Virus record (IMG/VR): IMGVR_UViG_3300015371_000048
Span: 1-54,154 of that record
Direction: 5' to 3' (one strand)
Source: a virus
DNA length: 54,154 bases
Shown here: positions 1 to 8,064 of the stretch, one piece after another
How positions within the stretch are numbered: the first letter of the stretch is position 1
Layout: every line of letters begins with the position of its first letter
The notes under the pieces: model-generated
What the model saw: the letters and a program-made list of their open reading frames with translations, nothing else
What the model was told of the DNA's origin: nothing
The model's database searches: none
Program-made: the position numbers and the translations under genes

Positions 1-3000
1 ACGATGCGGTTGAGGTTCTGGGCCTGCTCTGGCGATGCTAAATTAAGGGTATCGATAGCTTTCTGCGACAGTCCCATGTTCTTGGCTTTGGTTAAATTAG
101 AGGACTGCTGGATCATCTGACGGTTTTGATCCTGCAGGTTCATTAAAGCAGTATCGGCATCGGTAGTGATCCGGTTGAAGACCCGCTCCATCGGGTTGTA
201 GAAGCTCTTTGCTGCATCTTCGGCCTGACGTGCCATCTGGCGGTTGAAGTTCGCCTCAGACCGTAACTGCTGGGTGTGGAAGTCCTGCTGGCTGTGCTTC
301 ATCTGCAGGTGGAACGCATCAGTTGAACGAGTCCGCTGCGTGATGAAGTCGTCATAACCGCGCTTCATCTGAATATCAAACTGGTGCGCAGCTTGAATGA
401 TCTGGGCGAAGTAGTCCTGCCATTGGTCCCGCTGCGCCAGCATTTGGTTCTTGGCAGTATCCACCTGGCCTTGGGTACTCTGCGAGTTCCCCATCACGTT
501 GCGGTATTGCTGAACCACCGACATCGTGCCAGCAGTACGCCCAGAGAACCGAGTATTCGAGGCATTGGCGGCAGCAGCGAATTGCTTGGCAGCCTCAGCT
601 AACTGATACAGCCCGTTGGTGACGTCATTGCCAACCAGGTGTTGGACTTTATCTAATTCATTGCTCAGATTTACAAAACTCGACCCAGCTTGGCTGGCTT
701 GTTTGAGTAGATCAGCCATACCGGCGCGCTGAGCTTGCTCGTCACCAGGCTTAGCATATGCGGTAGCAATAGCAGTAGAGCCAGCAATTCTTTCACCAAG
801 CCCTGCAGAAGGGGCATTGGTAACCATCCGCTGGAACATGGTGGGCTCAGGATTGAGCCGCATATTGGCTAAGACATCGTTAGAGACAACGCCGCCAGAA
901 ATACCACCCAGATAGTCAGTACTAGAACTACTACTAATAGCCTGGCCGATCTTGGACTTTAATTGCGCCTCGGTAATATCACCACGCGCATATTGCTTGT
1001 ACCACTTGTTGATATCTAAGTTGTCCGCCTTGAAGCCAGGCGTCTGCGCTTTGATGTTCTTAACCAGCTCAGAAACAGCCTTTTCCCGAACATCGGCTCC
1101 ATGCTGAAGATTGGTACCGGTTTCTAACTTGCCGCCAGTAACCGCGCCAGCAATGTAGTTAATGTAATCCTGGTTCAGACTCTGCCTGGCATATCGATTG
1201 CCATAGATGTTCTCCTGGCCAACCGCCTGCTCTTGCAGTGTCTTCACAACGTTGGCAGCGAAGTCTTCACCCTTGGTGTTAGTCCTGAAGCCTCCGTGGT
1301 GCGACCAGCCCTCGGCAGAGAGATCGGTCTGATACTGAATAAGCGATCCAAAATTAGGACCAGAAGATTTGGTGTATTGATTAAGAATATCTTGCGCTTT
1401 CTTAGCACCGAACTTCTGGGTTAAGTCAACAGCCGCTAACTGTAACTGCTCTGGGCCCATATCTTGAGCCGCTAACAGCGAAGCCACCACGCTATTAGAG
1501 GTGTTATTACGTAACCCACTAATCGTGCTGCTAGTGAGTTTTCGCCCAGGAGAATGCGCAGCTGCAATAACCGCAGGAGTAATAGTGGCGGCTTCAGCCT
1601 GAGACTGGGGCTTCGGTAAAGCAGCGGTAGCTGTCTTCACAGCGTTGGTGAACAGATCCAGCGAAGACGTCGATTTACCTAATGCGACATTGTACTCATC
1701 TGCGACCGTCGCGCCTGCATCGGCCTTGTAATTACGCTCGTGCTGCCAAGCTCCATAAGCAGAAGTTCCTAAGCCAATACCAATCGGCAGCATGGCCCAA
1801 GGAGAGATAAGCGCGCTAGCTAAGCCTCGGCCAACACCCCGTAATCCAGCTCGGGCGATACCAGCAGTGCTGGTCACTGCAGTAAGAGATGACTGCGCCT
1901 CTAATTTAATGAAGGCTCGGACTAACTGACTGGAAGCGACAGTGAGTTCTTCCATTGCTTTTGTGGCCCGAGTACCACCAATGGCTTGCGCAGAAGCGGC
2001 AGCGCGTAATTTGTTATCGAAGTGCTCGGTGGCCTTGACCATGTTCTCAACGCCACGGCCCAGTTTCTTGCCACCCTCTTCGGCAATCTGCGCCATGTTG
2101 AGAACAGGCTTGTTGACTCCCTCAACACCGAATCCACGCATGCCTTGGGCATAGGCAGCTGGGTTAGCAAGAATTGTCTCGAATTGTCGTCTGGCTCCGG
2201 TAGACATTCGCCCAACGGCATCCAGAATAGGAGCAGGGCGCTGCAGCGTATCCGCACGGATGTTCGAGTAGTACTCAGCACCCGTATTGGCCATCCAGGT
2301 ACCGACATCTAGCGGAGCCCTAAGGATCCGTCCTGGAATTGATCTCCCCCGGCCAAACCCTTGCGGAAGCGCCTGGCCAACCTCAGAACCAAACCGGTAG
2401 AAGGGGCGCTGGTACCAACGAAGTTCGCCAGCCATCTCCCTTCTGGCCCACTCGTTATCTACAACACCGCCACCGGCAATAACTCGGCCAGCAGAAAGAC
2501 CCTCTTCGATACCGCGTACTGGACCTGACTTGCGCAGTAAGGAATAGGTTGCCAGCCCTGTCCTAGCTCCAGTAGCAAGGAGGGCAGTACCAATTAACCC
2601 TGCACCCACCGTGCCGATAGTTGCTAAGACCTGGGCACGGCCAGACATAATGCCGACCAGTCGATCAATACCACTAACTAGAGCATTGACTGGCTTTAAG
2701 GCATATTCGAATGCTTTAGCGAATGGCCCACCAACTGTGACAGCCATATCGCTGAAAGCGTTCTTTGTCTTGGTTAACTGGTCAGCTAAGTTATCGGTGG
2801 ACCGCTTGTAGGCTTGGTCCATCCCATTATCACTACCACCCAATGCAGCGCTAATTGACTGTCGAATACCACCAGACTGCGAAACAGCCTGCAGGGACCG
2901 CATAGCTCGAACCCCATCGAACCCGAGGGCGTCAAGAGTCTTGATCGCGTCAGGGCCTTGCTTGTTGATGGTCTCGAAGATCTGCGTTAAGGCTTCAGTT

Positions 3001-3821
3001 CGGCTGAGGTTCTTGAACTGATCAGCCGTCATCCCCAGTAAGTTGGCGTACTTGGCAATCGCAGGTGAGCCAGTAACCACCTGACGGGTGATATCCGACA
3101 GCATGGTGTTGAAGGTGTTGGCAGCCGCATAGCCATCCGCACCGGCCTTGGAGAAGGCAGTCGAGATACCTAAGACGGCTTTCTCAGAGATCCCTGCTGC
3201 ACGAGCAGCAGGAGCAATAGCCTGCGAGAAGCTCAGAACACTTTGTGCGCTAACACCAGCCTGGTGGGAAACCTTGAACAGCGCCGAAGCGAACTGGTCA
3301 ATCCTTCCCGCATCCAGGGTACCCATCTGGCGACCAAGTTCGACCAGACCAGTAGTTAACCCGCCAACACCCTCACCGGTAGCCCCAGCAAGCTTGATCA
3401 TTGACTTGGAGATGTCGTCAATGCTCCGGGTGGAGGTGACACCCAGTTTGGCAATGGTGGTCTCTAATTGGATAACTTCGCCACGAGAAACTGGGAAGTT
3501 TCGAGAGATAGACCGAACGCTCTTTTCGAAGTCCTCCATCTTGCGAGAAGACTTATCCGACATCGCATTCAGGGTGGAGAGCTGCTTCTCCATCCCGGCA
3601 TAGGCAGCCGTCGCACCTGCGATTATGGTTAATGAACCAGCCGAACCAAAGAGCAGTTTCTTACCGGCTGATTTAGCTAAATGGTCAAGTTTCTGGGAAA
3701 GCGAATCAATTTGCTGGCCGAAGGTAGCGGTCTGTTGCGAAGCCTGCTGGATCTGCGTGGTATAGGCAGAGGTGTCAGCTTGGAGCCTGACGGTTGCGTC
3801 CCTCTGCTGCTCGTCGCTCAC
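1..3821 (-). CDS. Tail tape measure protein, C-terminus beyond left edge
   Basis: This protein sets tail length during assembly and usually takes part in DNA passage. The frame is open from a GTG at 3821 to position 1, giving 1273 visible residues with the C-terminus missing. Residues about 74-330 match the phage minor tail/TP901-type tape measure core, including the segments RNFPVSRGEVIQLETTIAKL and SAFSKAGADGYAAANTFNTM. Two hydrophobic segments lie near residues 393-427 and 660-693. The visible C-terminal part is Gln/Arg-rich coiled coil with repeated QMKHSQQDFHTQQ-like units. The GTG start overlaps the chaperone extension by 47 nt and is preceded by AAGGCGGAG. The position directly after the frameshifted chaperones is canonical. 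Only the exact start is uncertain. Confidence 0.93.
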   Translation of the reverse strand, partial: MSDEQQRDATVRLQADTSAYTTQIQQASQQTATFGQQIDSLSQKLDHLAKSAGKKLLFGSAGSLTIIAGATAAYAGMEKQLSTLNAMSDKSSRKMEDFEKSVRSISRNFPVSRGEVIQLETTIAKLGVTSTRSIDDISKSMIKLAGATGEGVGGLTTGLVELGRQMGTLDAGRIDQFASALFKVSHQAGVSAQSVLSFSQAIAPAARAAGISEKAVLGISTAFSKAGADGYAAANTFNTMLSDITRQVVTGSPAIAKYANLLGMTADQFKNLSRTEALTQIFETINKQGPDAIKTLDALGFDGVRAMRSLQAVSQSGGIRQSISAALGGSDNGMDQAYKRSTDNLADQLTKTKNAFSDMAVTVGGPFAKAFEYALKPVNALVSGIDRLVGIMSGRAQVLATIGTVGAGLIGTALLATGARTGLATYSLLRKSGPVRGIEEGLSAGRVIAGGGVVDNEWARREMAGELRWYQRPFYRFGSEVGQALPQGFGRGRSIPGRILRAPLDVGTWMANTGAEYYSNIRADTLQRPAPILDAVGRMSTGARRQFETILANPAAYAQGMRGFGVEGVNKPVLNMAQIAEEGGKKLGRGVENMVKATEHFDNKLRAAASAQAIGGTRATKAMEELTVASSQLVRAFIKLEAQSSLTAVTSTAGIARAGLRGVGRGLASALISPWAMLPIGIGLGTSAYGAWQHERNYKADAGATVADEYNVALGKSTSSLDLFTNAVKTATAALPKPQSQAEAATITPAVIAAAHSPGRKLTSSTISGLRNNTSNSVVASLLAAQDMGPEQLQLAAVDLTQKFGAKKAQDILNQYTKSSGPNFGSLIQYQTDLSAEGWSHHGGFRTNTKGEDFAANVVKTLQEQAVGQENIYGNRYARQSLNQDYINYIAGAVTGGKLETGTNLQHGADVREKAVSELVKNIKAQTPGFKADNLDINKWYKQYARGDITEAQLKSKIGQAISSSSSTDYLGGISGGVVSNDVLANMRLNPEPTMFQRMVTNAPSAGLGERIAGSTAIATAYAKPGDEQAQRAGMADLLKQASQAGSSFVNLSNELDKVQHLVGNDVTNGLYQLAEAAKQFAAAANASNTRFSGRTAGTMSVVQQYRNVMGNSQSTQGQVDTAKNQMLAQRDQWQDYFAQIIQAAHQFDIQMKRGYDDFITQRTRSTDAFHLQMKHSQQDFHTQQLRSEANFNRQMARQAEDAAKSFYNPMERVFNRITTDADTALMNLQDQNRQMIQQSSNLTKAKNMGLSQKAIDTLNLASPEQAQNLNRI

Positions 3822-4580
3822 GCTCCGCCTTCCGCTTCTGGTCTACCAGCTGTTGCGCGTGATCTTGAGATCGAGCGGCAACTAATTTAACCGTCGTGCC
3901 CGGTACCTTTCCGGCAGTCTCTTCCAGCATGCTCTTTGAATAACAGCCAGGACAGAATTGCTCCATCGGGTAATAGGCGCGCTTATCCTCCTCCCACTCC
4001 CATTCTGCTGTACCGCACAAGGTGCACTTACTATTTTTCTCAATAGTAAATGCTAGGGCCTTGGCACGGTCGTCTGGGGACCAGGAGAGGAACTGCGAAT
4101 GGCTGAGGTTATGCTCGTCGCAATACAGTAACTCTAGATAGAAACTAGGGTCATACCTCAGACGGTTGCGGTAGGGCCCAGGCTCAGGCCGGTGTTGCAG
4201 ATGTTAACGGCCTCACTGAACAACGACATCACCTCGCCTCGGTTCCAGTCCCCCGAGTTCCAGATCTCTTCCCACTGGGCCTCAGTGAGCTCAGGATCCA
4301 GACAGACCTTCGACAGAAGCCGAGGCCCGAAGGTGTTGATGTTGTATTGCGAGCCCTCAGCACGTTGCTCCACGTTCGGAGGACAGGCGGTAAGCAGGGC
4401 GTCATAGGCCTTAGCGCCGATAGCACAAAACTCGAACTCGATCTCCTCGCCGTTTAAGACGAAGGGAACGGTCCGAGCTTGGCGCTTCTTACCGCGCAGC
4501 ATCTCAAAGGTGGCCTTTTTAGCAGCCTTGGACTGTGCCTGCTTGGCAGCCACTACTTGGACTTCAGAGTCACTGGGCAT
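3775..4580 (-). CDS. Tail assembly chaperone, frameshifted long form (gpGT-like)
   Basis: This is the predicted -1 frameshift product of the tail chaperone gene. Ribosomes read 136 codons of the short form, slip on GGGCCCT at 4173-4179, and continue in a frame that is open to the TGA at 3775, giving about 268 residues. The extension begins YRNRLRYDPSFYLELLYCDE and contains four cysteines in two CxxC pairs (CTLC and CPGC), which suggests a zinc knuckle. It ends in a Lys/Arg/Glu-rich helix. No independent start with a good ribosome site is seen for the extension; a short in-frame ORF of 81 residues exists at 3775-4020 but omits conserved-looking sequence upstream. The long form normally binds the tape measure protein, encoded next. 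Confidence 0.82.
4158..4580 (-). CDS. Tail assembly chaperone, short form (gpG-like)
   Basis: This 140-residue protein lies between the tail tube and the tape measure gene, where siphoviruses encode the G chaperone. The start is supported by AAGGAGGAG just upstream of the ATG. The N-terminal 40 residues are Lys/Ala-rich. The rest is a compact acidic domain (LNGEEIEFEFCAIGAKAYDA, then an ELTEAQWEEIW helix), as is usual for gpG-type proteins. It ends at a TGA five codons after the slippery heptamer. It should coat the tape measure protein before tail tube polymerisation. Sequence identity to named chaperones is not claimed; the assignment rests on position, size and the frameshift. Confidence 0.85.
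   Translation of the reverse strand: MPSDSEVQVVAAKQAQSKAAKKATFEMLRGKKRQARTVPFVLNGEEIEFEFCAIGAKAYDALLTACPPNVEQRAEGSQYNINTFGPRLLSKVCLDPELTEAQWEEIWNSGDWNRGEVMSLFSEAVNICNTGLSLGPTATV
4173..4179 (-). promoter_or_regulatory. -1 ribosomal frameshift slippery site GGGCCCT
   Basis: On the minus strand the heptamer GGGCCCT is positioned as G GGC CCT in the chaperone reading frame, which matches the X XXY YYZ rule for -1 slippage. Both P- and A-site tRNAs can re-pair as GGG and CCC. After slippage the new frame stays open for 132 codons to the TGA at 3775. The zero frame stops at 4158-4160. The arrangement matches the lambda G/GT system. Confidence 0.85.
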
Positions 4581-4594
4581 GACTCCTCCTTAGG

Positions 4595-5392
4595 TTATGA
4601 AGAGACGAGAGCGTTCTCGTTAGGCTCCACATTAACCGAACACACAATAGACATGGTTTGCACAGTGTTATTGGCCATGTTCGTGGCGGTCCGGGAGACC
4701 ACATCCACCGGCCAGACCTCAAGGTAGTCGTTCACGATGGGCTTCTGGTTTGTACCGTGCCCACCGAACCGGGAGATCAGGAAGTAGCCCCGAGTACCAC
4801 GCGGGAGGGTATTCCAGGCGACGTCGTTCTCGTCGTCCCGGTAGAAGTCAGCCGTGAAGGAAGCCTGCGAGGTACCCACGATGGACGTCTCGAACAGGGT
4901 GTCCAGGTTAGGCGTGGGGACCACGTTACCCGTAGAGGACGCAGTAAGGGACATCAGGAACGGGGTCAGCTCGACTGCGCTGTTGATGTCCGTGGTGGTC
5001 GGAGCCAGCGTGGTGGCCGGGTGACCCTGGGTCGTAGTGGCGATAGCGAGCGCCCCACCGGTAAGTGGAGTCGTCACCGCGCCAGTAAGCTGCGGCCAGC
5101 CCTTGGCTGCCTTGGTGCCCTGGAAGGTCACCGTCACTGCAGTAGCCAGCGTGCCAGCACAGGCCACGTTGCCAGAGCCGATAGAGGCCAGCCCCTCAAG
5201 GGCGGTCTGCACAGCGCTGTTAGCCGCGTTGTAGGCAATCGGGGAGGTGGTGTAACCACCGAAGGAAAGGGTGAAGGCACCAGCAGAGGCAGCTCCGACC
5301 GAGACGGTCTGGACCTCGTTGGCGGATCCGGAGCTAGTCACGCTGAGCGCGAAGCCCACCCAGGTTTGCTCGTTAGGGATAACCCTGGCCAT
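4595..5392 (-). CDS. Major tail tube protein with Ig-like insert
   Basis: This 265-residue protein sits between the tail terminator and the tail chaperones and has a strong ribosome site (GAGGAG, then ATG), which fits a highly expressed tube subunit. The ends look like a tail-tube fold: ATNMANNTVQTMSIVCSVNV near the C-terminus and SFTADFYRDDENDVAWNTL in the middle. Residues about 20-110 form a separate Ser/Thr/Gly-rich beta domain of the type recurrent in phage surface proteins (TLSFGGYTTSPIAYNAA, then VQTALEGLASIGSGN). It is apparently inserted near the N-terminus and may decorate the tail exterior. Codon use is GC-rich compared with neighbouring minor tail genes, as for the capsid gene. Confidence 0.88.
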   Translation of the reverse strand: MARVIPNEQTWVGFALSVTSSGSANEVQTVSVGAASAGAFTLSFGGYTTSPIAYNAANSAVQTALEGLASIGSGNVACAGTLATAVTVTFQGTKAAKGWPQLTGAVTTPLTGGALAIATTTQGHPATTLAPTTTDINSAVELTPFLMSLTASSTGNVVPTPNLDTLFETSIVGTSQASFTADFYRDDENDVAWNTLPRGTRGYFLISRFGGHGTNQKPIVNDYLEVWPVDVVSRTATNMANNTVQTMSIVCSVNVEPNENALVSS

Positions 5393-5610
5393 TACGTCTC
5401 CTCAGGCGTGACAGTCTTACTCTTTGACCTTACGGAAGCTGTCTCAGTTGAAGGTGGAGCAACATTTTCATCAGAAGGATTTTGATTTGATACGACTTCA
5501 ACGTCCTCAACCTCGTCAGTGCGCCAGCCTCTCGCCAGCCAGACATCCAGAGATTCAGGACGAACACGGGACTTGATATCGCCTAAGTAAATATTAACGT
5601 AATCAACCAT
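5392..5610 (-). CDS. Small protein between tail terminator and tail tube
   Basis: A 72-residue protein whose ATG shares a base with the previous stop and whose own stop abuts the tail tube start. The N-terminal half is folded-looking (MVDYVNIYLGDIKSRVRP, then WLARGWR). The C-terminal half is acidic and Ser/Thr-rich and probably disordered. I do not recognise the family. The N-terminal VWLARGWR resembles short sequences seen in small head-tail proteins of actinophages, but this is weak. Its place in the connector-to-tube series suggests a structural or assembly role. Confidence 0.75.
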   Translation of the reverse strand: MVDYVNIYLGDIKSRVRPESLDVWLARGWRTDEVEDVEVVSNQNPSDENVAPPSTETASVRSKSKTVTPEET

Positions 5611-6086
5611 CAGGACACCTTCCTTGTCAGCCAGACGGCAAAGACATCGGCTGCGATCATGGTGGCAGGATCGGTAGCCTCGTTCTTTCCGATACCACCA
5701 ATCGTGGTGTACCTAATCTGCTGGATCTTGCCATCATTACCCGTATAGGTGACGGTGGTATGTTTTAAAGTATCCAGCTTGGTGCGTAACCGATCCGCTA
5801 ATAACTCGACCTGGGCCCGGTCTAACCCGTAGTGGGTGAGCTGATAGGGCAGCTGGATGTCACCCTGTGGATCAGTCATCGGGCCACTGGAGATATTGGC
5901 CGTCAACGGCACCAGGATGGCGAACGGAAGATATGTTGAAGAGGGAAGACCGGGTTGACCGTTCCAGCCAGCCTGTAAGCCTGACTTCTTCTCGGTAGGC
6001 TGGTGCACGTCACCAATAGGAAAGTCTTCAGTACGCAGCGTAGACAAAAGAAGATCAGTGATCTCTTTCCGGCGAAGTGGCTTCAT
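5610..6086 (-). CDS. Tail terminator protein
   Basis: This 158-residue protein lies immediately before the small tail protein and tail tube and after the HK97 gp10-like gene, the usual position of the gpU-type tail terminator. The N-terminal helix (KEITDLLLSTLRT), a proline-rich beta region with LPFAILVPLTA, and the segment QVELLADRLRTKLDTL fit the alpha/beta fold of terminators. The protein would cap the tail tube and join it to the head connector. It overlaps the upstream gene by 4 nt. The assignment rests on position and fold-like features, not on a conserved catalytic motif. Confidence 0.78.
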   Translation of the reverse strand: MKPLRRKEITDLLLSTLRTEDFPIGDVHQPTEKKSGLQAGWNGQPGLPSSTYLPFAILVPLTANISSGPMTDPQGDIQLPYQLTHYGLDRAQVELLADRLRTKLDTLKHTTVTYTGNDGKIQQIRYTTIGGIGKNEATDPATMIAADVFAVWLTRKVS

Positions 6087-6559
6087 TTCTTCCCCTGCGT
6101 GATCTGTAATGCCCCCTGCTTAGCCAGTTGGTCAGCAAAGGGCCCCAGTGCCTGAATAAGCGCAGGTCGCATGAAAGGGTGCGCCGGGATACCAGGGTGG
6201 TGCACTTCCCTGGTGTAGACCGTCACACCGCCCTTTTTGAAGACCAGTACTCCATCAGGCTTCTTAGGTTTGATGGTATACATCTGACCACCAAATTCAC
6301 CACGGGTACCAGTACCGAACTCCTGATACACGCCGTAGGGCATGGAGGGATAGATCTCAACAGTATTGACGTCGATCCAGCGAATTTGAATAGATTGCTG
6401 CAGCGCACCAGTCTTATGTGGGGCTAGTGAAACTGCGTTGGCTTGGACTTGCTGAGCAGTTTCAGTAAGAATCTGGTGCACTGAATTGTTGATATCCAGC
6501 CCAGCAGCGTGAAGATCTTCAGCCAATGCGAAAATGTCAGCTGACGCAGCGGTAGGCAT
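6083..6559 (-). CDS. HK97 gp10-like head-tail/tail completion protein
   Basis: This 158-residue protein has the family signature of HK97 gp10-type proteins: an N-terminal helical region ending in LAPHKTGALQQSIQI, then YGVYQEFGTGTRG, and a C-terminal HPGIPAHPFMRPALIQAL. These proteins act at the head-tail interface during tail completion. The gene directly abuts the stopper gene upstream and overlaps the tail terminator gene by 4 nt, consistent with a translationally coupled connector set. Length is normal for the family. Confidence 0.86.
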   Translation of the reverse strand: MPTAASADIFALAEDLHAAGLDINNSVHQILTETAQQVQANAVSLAPHKTGALQQSIQIRWIDVNTVEIYPSMPYGVYQEFGTGTRGEFGGQMYTIKPKKPDGVLVFKKGGVTVYTREVHHPGIPAHPFMRPALIQALGPFADQLAKQGALQITQGKK

Positions 6560-7048
6560 TTAGTAGATCTCATTGTAGGTGTCAGCGAATCCGACATTGG
6601 TGCCTACTGGGTTAGTAAGACCGTCCTCCCAGAACCGCGAGCCAGCGTAAGCAGCACAGGTCAGAATGCGATGGGACTGTAATAATCCGCCACCGTTGAC
6701 ATCCAGGATGTGGAACGCCTGGTTGACCACTGAGGTATCGCCCTGGTCCGCAAGGACTAGCACCACATCATCCTGTCGAGGGATGGGTGCGTTGAAGGGG
6801 ATAGCTACATAAGTCGAGCTGTTGTTGTAGACGTTCTCCCCAACAATGGTCACACCAGCACTATTAATAGCCCAGATCCGGGCTTTGCCCTCATAGACCG
6901 TAGCGGTAGAAGTAAGCGTTACCTTGAGGGTCGAAGAATCCAGAACAGGGCCTGACGTGCGGACCACCCTAATGCGGTCCAACATGTTAGCATTAGCCCG
7001 AGTACGAGCGTACATCTGCGTACGCTCACGGAAGGGCTTCCTGTTCAT
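6560..7048 (-). CDS. Head-tail stopper-like protein (DUF6093 type)
   Basis: This 162-residue protein begins with a basic segment and RIRVVRTSGPVLDSST, followed by VYEGKARIW and later VAIPFNAPIPRQDDVVLVL. This pattern is familiar from actinophage head-to-tail stoppers of the DUF6093 type. It lies between the adaptor gene and the gp10-like gene, the expected stopper position. It would close the connector channel after packaging and provide the tail docking surface. It overlaps the upstream gene by 4 nt. Family assignment is from memory of sequence pattern plus gene order. Confidence 0.75.
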   Translation of the reverse strand: MNRKPFRERTQMYARTRANANMLDRIRVVRTSGPVLDSSTLKVTLTSTATVYEGKARIWAINSAGVTIVGENVYNNSSTYVAIPFNAPIPRQDDVVLVLADQGDTSVVNQAFHILDVNGGGLLQSHRILTCAAYAGSRFWEDGLTNPVGTNVGFADTYNEIY

Positions 7049-7533
7049 CGGTCCGCGTAGTACGGATACGGTGAATCAGGCGGTGGATTCTGTCCCCCAA
7101 AGTTCTGTTGGCCGCTACGCCGGTTATCATGCATCCCCTTGGCAAAGCTCAGTGGCTTGATAGTTTGATCAAAGTTGTCGTCCCATAAGGTACCGCCAGC
7201 AAAGGCTCCCGTTCCCGGGTTGAGCCCCATGGCGTTTTTGTGCATATAGCGAAGCTGGATGGCCAGCTGCTCATACTTGTTCTGGAGATCCTGTACTCCA
7301 ACGTTGACGCCATCTCCACTTACTGCCACGTCCCGTGCGAACTTCGAGGCAATAACGTCTGCCACAACAGACGCGGTGAAGAGCAGCGAACCGTAGAGCG
7401 GTTTCCAAGCATCGATGAGGTACTGAATCTCCTCATCAGAGAGCAGCGGGTCCGTTGAGTCAGTGTCCTGGACGTAGAACCGCACAGCGTCCAGATCGCT
7501 GTCGGTGGGGTCTCCACTATAATTCCAGGACAT
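7045..7533 (-). CDS. Head-tail adaptor (gp6/gp15-like connector)
   Basis: A 162-residue protein with an N-terminal helical domain typical of head completion adaptors: WNYSGDPTDSDLDAVRFYVQ, then LLSDEEIQYLIDAW and a helical segment SVVADVIASKFARDVAVSGD. The C-terminal third is Gly/Pro/Asn-rich and probably extended (GGQNPPPDSPYPYYADR). These adaptors bind the portal and extend the connector. The gene follows two short post-capsid genes and precedes the stopper, matching normal siphovirus order. Confidence 0.82.
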   Translation of the reverse strand: MSWNYSGDPTDSDLDAVRFYVQDTDSTDPLLSDEEIQYLIDAWKPLYGSLLFTASVVADVIASKFARDVAVSGDGVNVGVQDLQNKYEQLAIQLRYMHKNAMGLNPGTGAFAGGTLWDDNFDQTIKPLSFAKGMHDNRRSGQQNFGGQNPPPDSPYPYYADR

Positions 7534-7538
7534 GGTGA

Positions 7539-7712
7539 CTACTTCTTCTTCTTAGGAGCTGGCTCTTCCTTAGCCGGGACATCATCGTCAAGAGCAGCGT
7601 TCGGCGGCACAATCACTGCCTGCAGGTTCTCGGGCTCAGCATCGTAATCAGGATGCCCAGCACCGTTGTCTGCAGCAGGCGGTGCAGCTTGCTTCTCCTC
7701 GTAGTCACCCAT
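7539..7712 (-). CDS. Short Lys-tailed acidic protein, 57 aa
   Basis: A small gene filling the space between the adaptor gene and the post-capsid gene. The frame opens with MGDYEEKQAAPPAADNGAGH and ends in four lysines before TAG. It is rich in Ala, Pro, Glu and Asp and likely disordered. An AAGGAAGGTG segment lies 13-20 nt upstream of the ATG, inside the end of the preceding gene. Codon use (GCT, GAC, AAG, CCG) resembles the neighbouring structural genes. I do not recognise the family. It could be an assembly linker or a head-tail accessory protein. Confidence 0.65.
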   Translation of the reverse strand: MGDYEEKQAAPPAADNGAGHPDYDAEPENLQAVIVPPNAALDDDVPAKEEPAPKKKK

Positions 7713-7717
7713 GGGTA

Positions 7718-7984
7718 CTACACACCTTCCTTAGTAGGTACAACCTTGGGAGAACGCTTCTCAGCAACGACTCCCAGCTCGTCTGCGAGCTCTGGACAGT
7801 ATTTCCTGATGGCCTTCACGTACTCGTCATAGTCCACAGCCGCCTGCACGATGTTGCCGCAGTGGATGTGCGAGTCCAGTAGTGGCCAGGTGGGGGCCTC
7901 AGGAGCAAGCTCCCCAGGCATCCGCTTGCTGTCGCCAATGTCTAAGGGCTTACGAACGCGATAGGTCATAACGATGTTGGTCAT
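7718..7984 (-). CDS. Short protein downstream of major capsid gene
   Basis: An 88-residue protein of unknown family (MTNIVMTYRVRKPLDIGDSK at its start, then a WPLLDSHIHCGNIVQAAVDY segment and a charged C-terminus). The ATG at 7984 is preferred over an upstream in-frame start because AAGGAAAATAGAGTT precedes it, and because the longer form would run through the stem-loop at 8007-8044. Small proteins of this size between capsid and adaptor are common in actinophages and are usually unassigned. The CxxxxxxA-type core gives no catalytic hint. Confidence 0.75.
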   Translation of the reverse strand: MTNIVMTYRVRKPLDIGDSKRMPGELAPEAPTWPLLDSHIHCGNIVQAAVDYDEYVKAIRKYCPELADELGVVAEKRSPKVVPTKEGV

Positions 7985-8006
7985 AACTCTATTTTCCTTA
8001 CTGAAG

Positions 8007-8044
8007 TCAAGAGGCCCCACCACCGAAGTAGCGAGGCCTCTTGA
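8007..8044 (-). terminator. Strong stem-loop after major capsid gene
   Basis: A perfect 10-bp inverted repeat (TCAAGAGGCC and GGCCTCTTGA) with an 18-nt loop lies 20 nt after the major capsid stop codon on the minus strand. No U-run follows, so it may attenuate transcription or protect the 3' end of the capsid message rather than act as a classical intrinsic terminator. It would lower expression of downstream connector genes relative to capsid. Confidence 0.6.
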
Positions 8045-8064
8045 TTGGGTGCTGATGTTACGTA

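Noticed and set aside
1922-2308. 128-codon minus-strand frame inside the tape measure gene
   Set aside because: The tape measure frame is open across this region, and the alternative protein has no motif.
4658-5485. 275-codon plus-strand open frame opposite the tail tube gene
   Set aside because: It mirrors a gene with strong codon bias, gives an Arg/Gly/His-rich unlikely protein and lacks any ribosome site; it is a shadow.
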